Assembly: GCA_947311845.1 (NCBI GenBank)
Contig: CAMZMU010000034.1
Coordinates: 94,987,976-95,051,975 of the forward strand
DNA from: Poa pratensis
Taxonomy: Eukaryota > Streptophyta > Magnoliopsida > Poales > Poaceae
Direction: 5' to 3'
DNA length: 64,000 nt
Positions 1-11,317 of this stretch are shown here, piece by piece. Position numbers and translations under genes: made by a program. Position 1 is the first letter of the stretch, and each line of letters begins with the position of its first letter. The notes under the pieces are model-generated. The model saw only the letters and a program-made list of their open reading frames with translations. It did no database searches and had not been told where the DNA came from.

Positions 1-1073
1 ATAATTTCCCAAGTTTCTTCCTTGGTAATTAATACCATTGGAGAAACAATTTGATCTTCCATGTGGGATTTCTTAATTAGGGGCTTGACTAGATTAGAGG
101 GAAACAAATATGTTGCCTAAGATAGATAAATATGGATCAGTGTTGCCTTTTGTCCCTTCTCTTATTTGGATCAATGTTGCCTCTTGTACCTTGTTGCTTA
201 TTTGTTCCAAAATGATCCAAGTATGATCCATTGTTGCCTTTGATTTAATAATGATCCCTCTAGTCAGTATTTGGATATTAGGACAAGTTCCTAATATTCA
301 TTAGTTAAGTTCCAATATTAAATTGCCTCACCCTTGTGGTGAAGGCAAACATTTTAATCACAACCCCCTTTTCTTTTGTCTTTGTTTATTTTGCAGGTAA
401 TGAATTGAAGATGAATTGGAAGATTTGGAAGATAAGAAGATCAAGATTTAGTTTAGGCTTTTCTTATAATTTTTGTAATCTTCTTTTTATTTAGATGAGA
501 TATGTACTTATTCAGTTAAAGATGTAATATTGATTCTATCATTTGATCTTGTATTTAAAATTCCATATGATGTAACTTAAATAGACTTTGGACATTTGAA
601 TATCACATTGTATTTGGGATGGATGTAAAATGAGTTATTTCAGTGTGTGAGATAAGATGATGAATTGAGGTGTTAAACTCATTCTTGTGAGATGATGTTT
701 GGATGAATGATGTAATGAGATGATCCTAGATATGGGGATTTGAATTTATTGTTTCTATGAGTGTTTAAACTATGAACATGTCATGTTATTGAATTGTGAC
801 TAGAAATGTCGAGAATTAGGAAAGGTCATGTCCAATTCTGGATTGCCTCGACTAAATATTCTCGTCTCAATTTAGTTGTTAAAAAGATCATGTCGAAGTT
901 TATCACACTCCACCAGATGATCTAAACCCTAATTCATCGTGTCGAGAGAAACATCGATCACTTTGCATCGTTTAATTTAACGCGCCAAAATTTCCCGTGT
1001 TTTCAGATGCATGTCATGCAAATGCACAAATTCTAATTCTACCCTTCCGACTCTCTAAACTACGGGTATTACA
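1..1073 (-). repeat. Probable 3' LTR of a decayed Gypsy-like element
   Basis: This AT-rich stretch has no long ORF. Read on the minus strand, 1061-1073 gives TGTAATACCCGTA, a TG-starting LTR end. It is preceded (1074-1085 on the plus strand) by a purine-rich tract reading GGTGGGAGGA, which looks like a polypurine tract. I infer a minus-strand LTR retrotransposon whose 3' LTR runs from 1073 to the left, possibly past the window edge. The matching 5' LTR and the other end of this LTR are not visible, so the extent is a guess and the superfamily (Gypsy) is inferred from the style of the junction only. Confidence 0.4.
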
Positions 1074-3660
1074 TCCTCCCACCGTTAAACTCCCGACTCT
1101 CACGTAGAATAAGGTAAGAAAGAATATTTGCAGATATTGCATCTCTCAAATTCCTTTGTGGCGAGGATATAGACTTAAGTGATCCCTTGTCCAAAAGCCT
1201 TTTGTCTATCCTCCAACGATCCTTACTATCCATTTGTCGACTTTCTTGAGTTGTTCGATAATTTCCAGCGATCTCACTACTCTTTCATGTCCTTTGAATC
1301 ATCCATTTCAGACTTCTTGTACTGTCCGGGCTTTATAACCTCTGTCGAAGATCCTCATCTTCCACCTTATAGTCCTCTAATATAATTGATGGTACTTTTC
1401 CTTATAATCAAGATATTAGGAAAACTTTGTTTCTGGTGGTAAACTCATCGCCCTTGCTTCAAAACCTCTGAGGTAACTGTCCTTTACAGACTATATAGAC
1501 CATAATTCTCCCTTCATGGTTTCTTTCCTCTGAATGGATTAGACACTGGTAGTCCATCCAACCTTGATTACTCTATCTTACAGTAATTCTCATATCACTT
1601 GTAATCAAGAGAAACAATCCTTTCGATATCAAACTCCTTGTATCCTAGTACCGATACAGTAGACTTTCTCATCCTTGAAAATAGTCTTTTCTAATCAGTC
1701 TTCTTTAGATCCGCTAGTCATAACTTCTATGACTGCTAAATTCCTACTGTTCCTTTCTCTCAGGATTTCAACTCCATTTCTTCATTAATATCTCAACGAT
1801 TTCCGATAATACTCATCTCTTTCGAGAAATTCATGATATTGAAGACTCAATTCAACCTTCATATACCAACTGACTCTTTGACTTCAGAATCTGATAAAGA
1901 TTGTGGGCAATGCTCTTCTCATTTGGAGATTTTCTCGAGCATTAATTCTGTACTATCTCAACTGAAATACTCCCTTCAAAATTTTCCTTTCCTTCTACCA
2001 AGTACTATCCAAATGTACTTGTTCACTCTTCCCCTTGGAGTTTCCTAAGACTTTCTCTGTTCTCACCTTCTGTCATTCGAACTCCCTCTGTTAGTTCCAT
2101 CCACTCATTTCCATTCAGTCAACCTTCATAACTTGCCTTTCCACTTGAACTTCCACGGTGTCTGCTTCATGGTCCCACGAAGAACACGTGGTATATCCAC
2201 CATGTAGTGAATACCCATTATCGTTCTCCAGTAAAGAAATACTATATCCTACTATATTTCCAATTGTTTCCCGAAGAACAAGTGGTATGTCCACCATGTT
2301 GTGAACAACCAATAAGATCTTCCGGTAAATTGGATAATCACTATAGTAGCATTCCGTTTGGCTCATCCAATGGTCTCAAGATAAGAGTTGCACACATACT
2401 TGTGCAATTGATGATATCTTAACTCCACAGTTGGATAGGATGTTGGTCAACAGTGTGAGCTTCAGCTGACGTGTCATCTCCTTTTCATGTCTGATATTGC
2501 AGACTGATTCCATACAGTCGTGACTTATTTTACCATATAACTCAGCAAACTTTCCTTAACATGTCCATCATCTGAGTGCTTGACTCTAGGATGTCAATCC
2601 TATTTATAATAAATCTTTATTTCCAATTGCTCCTGTCATGATCTATGACTTTAGCGTCTCGGTATCACATGTCTCATGCGTCTTCATTCACATTGGTCCA
2701 CCTTCTGGCTTGTTGTCCATCCACGTCAAAACGAACTCTTCTCCCATGATTCTTATGTTCTCCTAAACCTTGGACTCTATATTTGACATAGTTGATATGT
2801 CAACTCTGGAACATCCACATAATTCCATCCAACTATTTAACTTTCCTCATCCTTTACTGACTTATCATCATTTGTTGGATAACTTTCTCATGAATTCCTC
2901 CTTGTAATCTGTTTGTGTATCTAACACAAAGCTATTTCCTTGTAAATGTCTATTCTTTAATCAAGAACTCTTGTTTTGCGGTCGACTTCTCCGCTGTCGA
3001 CTCCGTCAATGCCTCGAAATAGGTGGTCAACTTCTCGAATATTCTGGAATTTCCATGTTCTTTCACTCTTCATAGTCCCTTATCTTCAACCTTATGGTGC
3101 TCTCACACTATGTGTTGCTAAACTTCATCTCAAACTCTCTTCTACTTCAACATAGCTCCTCATGTAGCCTTCTTGACATCTTCTTTATTAATTGTTCCTC
3201 CAAATTATTGGAACTCTCTTGGTCAAACGTACTTTGCTCCTTCATCTTTTGTGTATTGGGGATTACTCCTCTATATCCAAACATGATGTAGCGCTCTCCT
3301 CATTCCACATCGATAACTTTGATGAATTCGTTCTTCTTGACTTCCTTCTCCTTCGTGGGCTTTCTTTGCCTCCCATCTTGCTAGTAACTCGTCTTTCCCT
3401 CACACTAATCCTATCTACCTCTAGATTAGTGACATCAAGATAAGAACTCATTGTTGCAACATGCATTTGCACGTTAAGTTCAAAGCTTCATGTACCAAAC
3501 AATTGTTGCACTTGCCTCAGTTTAGGTGAGCGCTGTGATTCTCCTATCGAAAATCATTGTTGCACTTGCCTCAGTTTAGATGAAGTGTGTAGTTCATCTC
3601 TTTCAACTACGAAGTTGAGGTGAAGAGGATCAGCGTTTACAGGAACAACTGTCACGTCCT
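1074..3660 (-). mobile_element. Decayed internal region of the Gypsy-like element
   Basis: The plus strand is strongly pyrimidine-rich (many TTC/CTC runs), as expected for the minus strand of a decayed polyprotein region. No ORF exceeds 90 codons and I recognise no protease, reverse transcriptase or integrase motif. Two short similar blocks, at about 2160-2215 and 2265-2310, share the words GAAGAACA and GTGGTAT and look like a small internal duplication. It could instead be an unrelated low-complexity relic. Assignment rests mainly on adjacency to the LTR and polypurine-like tract at 1061-1085. Confidence 0.3.
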
Positions 3661-4520
3661 AGTATTGATAGAGCTACTACACATCAATTTGCCATTTGGC
3701 AAAAGCTACTATTGCTACTGCTACTAAACAACAATTTACCATTTGGCAAAGGAGCTTCTGTGGTAAATTGCTAAACTGCCGATGGTTTCTGAATTATTGC
3801 TGGTGGTTTATTGCTTCGAGTGCTGATAGCCAAGCGTGTGAAATTCGGGCGCAAGAAGTTGAGTTCAGACATAATAAAAGTTAATTAGAGATTATCTTTT
3901 CTGTTATGAAGTTCTCTTCTTTTTCTTGGAAAGTTTTGTATGTCAAAGCAGGAAGTTCGCTACAAACACATGGCAGTTAAAAAAAACCAGAGAATTTTTG
4001 CTGTCTTGGCCTCAAAGTTCACTCTTTTTTGCTGCAGATAGACGGGTGGAGAAGAACATGAAAGAGTTGCTCCCTGCACTGCAGCACCTCAGAGCAGCGA
4101 CTCTGGGAGGTTCAGGCAGCCAGGCAGGTGTGTGCATGTGCGGCGGTCACAGCGTAAGTGGAGCAGCCGTTGCTAGTGCTAAGCTAATTTGATGTCGCTG
4201 ATGTGACGCTAACTGCAGGTGCTTTTGTTTCTCTTCATCACGGTGCGTGCACTATGAAGTTCAGGTAACTAATTGTGAGGTTCAAAAGGACAAATGAAGA
4301 CGACATGAACAAGGAAGTTCAGAGATAAAAAGACAGAGGACCTACTGTTGTGTCTTGTGCCCGCTCTGAACCTCCAAGTGGTCAATCTCAAAATATTTGT
4401 CCAATCCATCGCTTCATTGCTTGATTCATGTCATCCTCTACCTTCCATTTTTCTGACGTACTTCATTACTCGGTTTCTGCACAATAGTTGCAACCAATCT
4501 TGACCCGGAAATGAAAATCC
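3661..4520. other. Unassigned intergenic sequence
   Basis: It contains short repeated words (CCATTTGGCAAA near 3694 and 3739; GAAGTTCAG near 4255 and 4316) and a short ORF at 3926-4192 with no motif I recognise. It is probably old repeat sequence. No promoter, RNA gene or domain can be supported. Confidence 0.3.
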
Positions 4521-4815
4521 GCAACTAGTTGCACCCGCAACTAGTTGCCGGATACCCCACTTCCGAGTTTCCAAAAAACGCGAAAAAAATCATGGACATG
4601 GGTTATGTCGAATCTTTGACACCCACAAAATTTCATCCAAGTGTCTATTCAAACTTCATTTGTCTTTTTTGCACAGGCCACATATGTTCATATTTTTGGA
4701 TGAAATTTTGTGGGTGTCCAAGGTTCAACATAACCCATGTCCATGATTGTTTTCGCGATTTTTGGACACTCGAAAGTGGGGTATCCAAAAACTAGTTGCG
4801 GGTGCAACTGCTTGA
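4521..4815. mobile_element. Inverted-repeat (foldback) MITE, about 290 bp
   Basis: The left arm (4521-4642) and right arm (4696-4812) are near-perfect reverse complements. The ends carry GTTGCACCCGCAACTAGTT and its complement, followed inward by GGGGTATCC and by a block containing ATGGACATGGGTTAT. The loop is about 55 bp. Small size, long inverted repeats and absence of coding capacity fit a non-autonomous DNA transposon. The end sequence is not that of Stowaway or Tourist, so the superfamily is not assigned, and no target duplication could be fixed with confidence. Confidence 0.65.
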
Positions 4816-4839
4816 CCGGCCAGCTCTCTCCGTTGGCAA

Positions 4840-5700
4840 TTTTCCATTCAGGACATAACTCTTCCATCCAAATAAAAACAAGAACTGAAGCACTTGTCTT
4901 TATTCTGAAGCAGCTATTCCACAAAGGTCAGTTGGATATTCTATTGTCAAAAACTCAAAACTGGCAATCAATTCCATATGCTGGCTTTTGGATGTGCAGC
5001 ATTGACGTTTGAACTTGGTGTAAACGTCCAGGTTTCCCGTTATCTGTGCTCCCTGTTGGCGAACCCGAAACTGAAGGAAGTTCACGATTCAAGATGTATC
5101 ATGCTTCATGGCTAGTCCGTACAATAGGTAGCACAACCTCTGCGGTCTCCTCGCCTGGCAAGCTGATCGATGGAGACCAGATCACCATGAAAAAAAGTAA
5201 AGGTACGACTTCCTGATTCACGACAGTATTTCTTGTGCTTTCCATGAGATCATTGCCTCGATTCATTGTAGGAACAAATATCTGAACATGGATAATCTGA
5301 ATGTTTCTACTGCTAACTGACCGCCTAACCTGTCACCTGTATTTACTTCACAGTGCAGCGGTAACTACATTCATGTGCACCGCATCCTTGTGCGTCTGGT
5401 GTGCCTGCCCGCGCGCTTGCTAAATCCTGCGCCGTTCTTCCTACTCTGGCCACAACCTCGCAATCTTCGACTCCGCAACACCTGGACCCTGTTCGCCGGC
5501 GTAATATGTGACCGACGCCGAGCGACAGCAGGTAGCCGCTCCACCACCATCCATGCTCAGATGCTCTGATGTTCTGAGGCCAGTAGCACCATATGTTGGG
5601 CTCCATATACAGCTCTCAAATGGATGACTTGACAGACATGAGCACGGGTTATCATCTTCCTTGTAATAAGAAGATCCGGTAATTCATTGTGTAGATGATA
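4840..5700 (+). pseudogene. Decayed copy of the duplicated unidentified gene family
   Basis: This stretch matches 21390-22460 in the same orientation with gaps. The best block is 5355-5620 against 22160-22410, which shares the words CATGTGCACCGCATCCTTG, CGCAATCTTCGACTC and TCCACCACCATCCA. The repeated block looks like a last exon plus 3' UTR, because similarity continues past the stop codons into the flanking AT-rich sequence. No reading frame stays open across it. I do not recognise the protein. Its best relatives are the fragments at 15489-22460, so it is likely a dispersed or segmental copy of that gene. Confidence 0.5.
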
Positions 5701-6266
5701 AATTTGTTGATCATCGCCGTGTAGATAATAAATGTTTCGATCATCGCCGTGTTAGATAATATGAATGTGTCCCTGGATGGATGTAACACTGGGAAACAAA
5801 AAAAATGTTTTGGCTGTCTTACGCCAAGACATCGATGAATACTACCTACCGGTATTGTTTTAACAGCTTGATCAGCTGAATGTTTTAATAATGAGTATGG
5901 TTTCTCTCCTAATGTACCCCTGAATTCCTAGCAGATGTCCAACATTGACTCAAGATGCATGGAAAGTCTTAAATAATCATTCTTGAAGTACCGTCGATGT
6001 ATCCTTGTACATATCTAGACACATTAAGGCAACTGAATTTTATGCAAAGCCTCTTGGTGGTATAGCAAACGATTGAGTTAGATTTGATTAATCTGGCGTT
6101 TGAAACTAGCTAGTTGTAGATTATACTATGACACTTAGGCTGAGTACAAATAGGATGAAACGGGACTTTCAGGATACTAGGATAGAGCTGGACATAATAT
6201 TACCGGAGCTTGACTAATCCTTAATCACAATTAATTACTAGTATTAGTCAATGTACTAGTGAATGT
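5700..6266. other. Flank shared with 22480-22910
   Basis: No gene is visible. The sequence resembles 22480-22910 in order and orientation (shared words include ACTAGCTAGTTGTA and TTAATCACA). It therefore belongs to the same duplicated block as the pseudogene to its left and the tRNA-like unit to its right. Confidence 0.5.
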
Positions 6267-6872
6267 AAATGGGGATGTAGCTCAAGTGGTAGAGCACTTA
6301 TATACGCATGTTAAGAGAAAGGGGGTCGATACCTCCCATCTCCAATTTCATTTTTTCTACTATCTGGCGATTTTCTTTACTGCTGAAAATTACCGGAAAA
6401 AACAGAAAAGAAAAAACTCTGCCATGACGTTGTATGCCTGCTATTTGGATTATCAAGTGGGCTGAAACAGCGAGGCGGACACGTACGAAGGGATGATATG
6501 GTTAGGTATGTACAAACACATCTCACCAACTCATTACATCTCCCACGCCCAAGTGGTTTTTACTTGCACATGAGAGGAGAATAACAACCAAAGGTAAAGA
6601 TCAAATACATAGGGTTCAGCGGGACGCGAGATTTTTGTTTGCCCCAAAGTCAAAGAAAATTTGCATATATAGAGAGTTATGCCGCATGTTGATACTCACT
6701 CGTGTTTCTATCGTGAATATATTGTTCCAGAAAGAAAACAATTGACATGTGAGGGCCCGACCGACCTACACACGCCAAGGGGACCCACCACAACCAAGAT
6801 CGGACAAAGACACTCTGAAGATTAGAGCCTCAACCATAAGCCCCAATAGCGGCTCAGGGTTAGCTTCCAATT
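6267..6872 (+). repeat. 606-bp tandem duplication, unit 1
   Basis: The sequence from 6267 to 6872 is repeated immediately afterwards at 6873-7477 with only scattered substitutions and small indels. Both units begin with a tRNA-Ala-like segment and end in GGTTAGCTTCCAATTAA. The direct, head-to-tail arrangement suggests unequal exchange or replication slippage rather than two separate insertions. Confidence 0.85.
6271..6344 (+). tRNA. tRNA-Ala-like pseudogene, copy 1
   Basis: The 74 bases start GGGGATGTAGCTCA and end CATCTCCA, the acceptor-stem halves of plant tRNA-Ala. The internal A box (TAGCTCAAGTGG) and B box (GGTCGATACC) are both present. The anticodon arm is wrong: the stem halves CTTATA and GTTAAG pair poorly, and the loop would read CGC or be out of register. 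It is therefore probably a pseudo-tRNA or the tRNA-derived part of a repeat, although the RNA polymerase III boxes could still be active. Confidence 0.55.
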
Positions 6873-7477
6873 AAATGCGGATGTAGCTCAAATGGTAGAG
6901 CGCTTATATACGCATGTTAAGAGGAAGGGGATCGATACCTCCCATCTCCAATTTCATTTTTTCTACTATCTGGCGATTTTCTTTACTGCTGAAAATTACC
7001 GGAAAAAACATAAAAGAAAAAACTCTGCCGTGACGTTGTATGCCTGCTATTTGGGTTATCAAGTGGGATGAAACAGCGAGGCGGACAGGTACGAAGGGAT
7101 GATATGGCTAGGTATGTACAAACACATCTCACCAACTCATTACATCTCCCACGCCCAAGTGGTTTTTACTTGCACATGAGAGGAGAATAACAACCAAAGG
7201 TAAAGATCAAATACATAGGGTTCGGCGGGACGCGAGATTTTTGTATGCCCCAAAGTCAAAGAATATTTGCATATATCGAGAGTCATGCCGCATGTTGATA
7301 CTCACTCGTGTTTCTATCGTGAATATATTGTTCCAGAAAGAAAACAATTGACATGTGAGGGCCCGACCGACCTACACGCCAAGGGGACCCACCACAACCA
7401 AGATTGGACAAAGACACTCGAAGATTAGAGCCTCAACCATAAGCCCCAATAGCGGCTTGGGGTTAGCTTCCAATTAA
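6873..7477 (+). repeat. 606-bp tandem duplication, unit 2
   Basis: This is the second head-to-tail copy of the unit at 6267-6872. It ends directly at a long C homopolymer. The junction sequence TTCCAATTAA precedes the tRNA-like start of unit 2 and recurs at the end of unit 2, which defines the repeat period of about 606 bp. Confidence 0.85.
6877..6950 (+). tRNA. tRNA-Ala-like pseudogene, copy 2
   Basis: It has the same layout as the copy 606 bp upstream, with A box TAGCTCAAATGG and B box GGATCGATACC. Position 2 of the acceptor stem is C, giving a mismatch with the 3' half, and the anticodon stem is again imperfect. A working tRNA is unlikely. Confidence 0.5.

Positions 7478-7479
<2 letters not shown>

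Positions 7480-7510
<31 letters not shown>
7480..7510. repeat. Homopolymer C tract, 31 C
   Basis: This is an uninterrupted run of C directly after the second 606-bp repeat unit, followed by a short CA repeat. Exact length is likely to be unstable or affected by sequencing and assembly. Confidence 0.9.
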
Positions 7511-7512
<2 letters not shown>

Positions 7513-8445
7513 CACACACACACATCCAACAAATGTCCCCTCCGGAACCGCTGGGTCAACGACACAATTACAGACCTTCAAAAGACTATCTCTCATGAGT
7601 AAACATGGTGCCTCTAACCCACTGGAAAGTCGGGATCGCGATCAATAGGAAGAAATGGAAGAGACAAGCCGAATAAGTTAGAGCATGAAGGCAACATATT
7701 ACCCCTTCGACTTGGTGTGGAGTTCAATGTATATGACATGTCTTGAACTTGAGCTCGACACATGATCCTTGGTATGTGGATTAACTTTGCGGTCGTCAAA
7801 TGCTACTTCATAACAGGTTAGTTGACATAGAGGCGATGCTCCGACATCTCATGAAACTTGATGCAAGGCGTGATCGACCGAGACAGGATACTGCCCATCC
7901 GACTTGGAGGGAGAGAAAAGTTGGTGCTTGCAGATGCGTACACCTAGAATTACATGGTCAATCTAACTTGAGGGAAGGTAGTGTGGTTGTCACAATGTAT
8001 TAGTACTTGTGGCGAGTGTGGTGGGTGGGGGGGGGGGGGATGGACGACGTCTTCAAGTATGATAATCATGTGCAGATGCGATAATGATAAATATTTAGCA
8101 CCTTCTGTTTTATATTAGTTCTCGTTGATTTAGTACAACTTTTAATTGAATCTACAACGACTAATATGGACGGAGAGAGTATTTTTTAAGGTTGAATAGG
8201 TGATGGTGCTGGTTCCTTCAGACCCACTTGTTCGACGACACCCTTTCTACGGCGTGCCCATTCAAGTAGGGTGGGGAGTAGAACTCTGATCTGACCCTCC
8301 CCACCCTCACCTATGTTCTCCTCTCTGCCAACCCAGGCGAATGTTGGTAGCATGGTACAGCCACATCACCTTCCTCGCCCACCTCATGCATTGAGGTCCA
8401 CCAGATCGTGCTCCTCTAGGCGGCCCTTGACGCCATACCTATGTA
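7511..8445. other. Intergenic sequence with a short Stowaway-like relic
   Basis: No gene is supported. At 8104-8182 a segment reads TATTAGTTCTCGTTGATTTAG at one end and its approximate complement near GACTAATATGGACGGAGAGAG at the other. This is the shape of a very short, degraded Stowaway-type MITE. A run of G at 8028-8039 is also present. ORFs here are under 70 codons without motifs. Confidence 0.4.
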
Positions 8446-8633
8446 CTCCCTCCTTGCCACAATATAGTGGATATAAGGATTTTTTGTAAGTCAAACCATG
8501 CAAACTTTGACCAAGTTTATTAAAAAAATACCAGCATCCAGAATATCAAATCAAATAGCAGTGGATTCATCACTAAGTATATATTTGGTATTGTAGATAT
8601 AGATAATTTTCTCAATATTATGGCAAGGAGGGG
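8446..8633. mobile_element. Stowaway MITE, 188 bp, with TA duplication
   Basis: The left end CTCCCTCCTTGCCA and the right end TGGCAAGGAGGGG are inverted repeats. The element is flanked by TA at 8444-8445 and 8634-8635. CTCCCTCC termini with a TA target duplication are diagnostic of Stowaway (Tc1/Mariner-derived) MITEs, which are very common in Triticeae. Confidence 0.85.
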
Positions 8634-8635
8634 TA

Positions 8636-9330
8636 CCAGTATATTGGTTTTATTTATTTGACAGTATGTATAGTTAATTAATTAATACTAATAATAATCT
8701 TATAATACACATAAACACCAATATGTACATCCAATGACTCGAAGTAAAGTTTTTTGGCACTCAAAAAATCAAGTTTACACAGACCCGATCAGAAAGTGGG
8801 AGGGCTCACCGGCGGCGGGGAGGACGGCCGCTCGGCCACCGGGGAAGGGGAGATGGGCGGGCTGAACCGCGCGCCGTGGCGTTGGCGAGCCGGCGAGCAA
8901 GAGCCGCCGCAGGTAGGTGTTGTTTCTTCGGCATCCGGCGGGCAGGCAGAGTCCGGGGGGCGGTGGGCGTTGTGGAGGAGGCCGGCGAGCGGAGTCCGGG
9001 CTCGGACATGTGCCGCAGGGAAGTCACATGCAGAGGCGAGCATCAGGATCGCCGTGGGCGTGACGACGGCGCGCAGCCATCTGGGGACGAGGCAGGCGGA
9101 GGTAATCCTTCATGTACTATCTTTTTTGGACACTGCTACAGAGCGCACGCGTGCTTTTTCCGGCCAAGTGCACTTGCAAAAAATGGAAAGATTCTTCCGT
9201 GTACACGCTAGGAAAATAAACCCTTTGCGGACAAAATTGATGGCGTCAGCCACATGCAAACCTATCTCAAGATTTAGAAAAGGCATAACTTTTAAATGGA
9301 ACGTCCAAATTAAAATCAGTTTTCACTGTA
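8636..9330. other. GC-rich island with open frames, no recognised product
   Basis: Between 8800 and 9110 the sequence is much richer in GC than its flanks and is open in several frames on both strands, including a plus-strand ORF starting at 8754. The amino acid content (Gly, Arg, Ala, Pro) is what GC-rich noncoding DNA gives, and no domain is visible. A consensus-like donor (CAGGTAGGT) lies at about 8909. It may be an exon remnant carried by a transposon, but coding status is unsupported. Confidence 0.3.
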
Positions 9331-10090
9331 GTCTTCCTCGCGACGGGATCTACGAAAAAAAGATCCCACATGAATATATTCTGATAATTATTTTTGAAAA
9401 GCAACTTTTTACTATAAACTTTCTTTTCTGTCAAAAAATGAACTTTGTCATATAAACTGAGACGAAAATCAACATCGTACTATAAACTTGCCTTTTCTAT
9501 CATAAAAACAAATTTGAACGATAAACTGGGACAAAAAGCAACATTGTACTATAAATTGTTTTATATCACGAGAAACAACTTTGTACTTTTAACTGGGACA
9601 AAAAATGAACTTTGTATTATAAAATTCGTTTTCGATGAAAAAAACAACTTTGTACAACAAAAAATAGACTTGCTTTTGTATCACAAAATAAGAAACAATG
9701 GTAGGCGAAGGGGGATTTATTTTTAATCAAAATCACATTGCGTCTAAAATCACGCGCTAAAATTACAAAACGATTTCACTATCGTGTTTCTGTTCATCAG
9801 ATTTTTTGAAACAGAATTTCCTATAGACATATTCAAATGAATATTTTCGAAAAGCAATTTTGTACTATAAAGTTGCTTTTCTGTCACAATCAAACTTCTT
9901 TTCTATCACAAACATGAAAAAAATAGTGTGATAAGGAGGGGGGCCTCTCTTTAATCCTAGGAATGGCCAACTTGCACGCTCGCTCTGCAAAATATATTGT
10001 ATCGACACACATAGTTGTTTTTTCAAAAAAGCAACTGCTTGGTTGAAAAGCAAGTTTTTTTACCTCAAAATTGCTTTTCAAAAAATAATT
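9330..10090 (+). repeat. Diverged short tandem repeats (ACTATAAACTTGC-type)
   Basis: The words TTGTACTATAAA, AACTTGC and CTTTTCTGTCA recur every 30-60 bp between about 9400 and 9680, and again between 9850 and 10080. This gives a diverged, AT-rich repeat array. The ORFs across it are products of the repeat and not genes. No element ends were found. Confidence 0.55.
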
Positions 10091-10563
10091 GTCAAAACAT
10101 GTTCATATGGGATATAGTTTCGAAGATCTCGTCACGAGAAACATTATGGTGAAAACCGATTTTAATTTGGTTGCTCGGTTTGAAAGTTATGGACTTTTAA
10201 AAATTCAGAACGGTTTTGCATGTTCACTTGCCTTCGCGTCGTACGTTCGGAAGAATCACTCATCAAGTCATAGTCCTTGATGCATCTTTTCCTTTTTCTT
10301 TCCCAAAGATACCAAATCTTGGCCCCTTGGATTGGATTGGATGCCTCCTCCAGTGCACAGCAAAGTATATATCCCTTTCCTAGTTTCCTTGTCACGGATC
10401 GTATCCCATTCCCACTCGGCCACCACACGCTGCGAACCTAGCTTTTCCCAGCCCCAGCTTGGATGCGAGGCTTTTACCATGATGATGACCTCTCTTTATG
10501 TCCGACGAATAAGTTTAGAGACCCAAAATAAGATCCACCATACCTGAAATCTCCAATCACCTA
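10091..10563. other. Intergenic sequence, nothing recognised
   Basis: This is mixed-composition sequence with only short ORFs. I see no RNA gene, promoter or repeat boundary here. Confidence 0.3.
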
Positions 10564-10723
10564 CTCCCTCTGTTCCTAAATATAAGATGTTTTAAGTGTT
10601 ACACATGTTGTCTACATGCATACTAAAGTGATTGAATCTACACATGGAATATGTCTAGATACACTTGTGTACATGTGAATGTGGACGAAAGTTAAAACAT
10701 CTTACATTTAGGAACGGAGGGAA
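10564..10723. mobile_element. Stowaway MITE, 160 bp, with TA duplication
   Basis: It begins CTCCCTCTGTTCCTAAATAT and ends ATTTAGGAACGGAGGGAA, which are inverted repeats, with TA at 10562-10563 and 10724-10725. The internal block with AAGATGTTTTAA and its complement matches the common Triticeae Stowaway type. It lies about 0.6 kb upstream of NLR1 and so could sit in the promoter region. Confidence 0.85.
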
Positions 10724-10725
10724 TA

Positions 10726-11317
10726 CATGTGAGATTTTCTTTAAAAAAAATTAACCTGTTTGTGCCATCACGGGTTGGACACACGGAGCATACTTCCTTG
10801 AACTTTCTTTATTCACAGACAACATGAACGGAAACAATATTTTTCACAATAGCTGAAATCTGCACATGTTTATGCTCCTGAGCTCCATACTCGGCCATGA
10901 AGGCCACCGAATTAAGCCCCTTCCAAACTCCCTGCGTACATAGCTAAACAATTTCTGCAATTTCTATAGTGTTGTCCTTTGGAGTAGTCCACCATCACGC
11001 AGCCACAAATATTCCTTTCTTCCTACATTGTATTTTGTGCCTTGGCACCAAATGCAGCACTGCCACCTTTATTCCTTCCCCACTCCATGTGATGATGTGA
11101 AACTGTTTAGCTAACTTTGTTAGCCTGTCCTGAATACGACCACACCAACACAACACTAGCTATAAGACGAGCCACCAAGGCCTCTTCCAAACTGCACGCA
11201 TACAACTACCTAAGTCATATCTCGGACATACTGTTCTTTCATTACAACCAGCACACAAACACCAATAATTTCTACCCAAGCCGGAGGGGCCGTCAATTTA
11301 GGATCGCAGAAGAGGAT
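10726..11317 (+). other. 5' flank of NLR1
   Basis: This stretch separates the Stowaway MITE from the first convincing start codon of NLR1. The NLR1 frame stays open upstream to an ATG at 11117. The 67 residues that would be added lack any coiled-coil character and the DNA is less GC-rich than the true N-terminal coding part, so I treat 11117-11317 as 5' UTR or promoter. No clear TATA box can be singled out. Confidence 0.4.

Noticed and set aside
6271..6344. Functional tRNA-Ala gene
   Set aside because: The anticodon stem does not pair and the loop is out of register, although the acceptor and T arms look normal.
8754..9455. 233-codon ORF in a GC-rich patch
   Set aside because: The patch is open in several frames on both strands, the second half enters the diverged AT-rich repeats, and no domain is visible.
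9445..9726. 93-codon ORF
   Set aside because: It is made of translated tandem repeats of the TTGTACTATAAACT type and has no protein character.
11117..11317. N-terminal extension of the NLR1 ORF by 67 residues
   Set aside because: The extra residues (MLACPEYDHTNTTLAI...) show no coiled-coil pattern, and the usual CC-NLR start MEAAVGAANW is at 11318.
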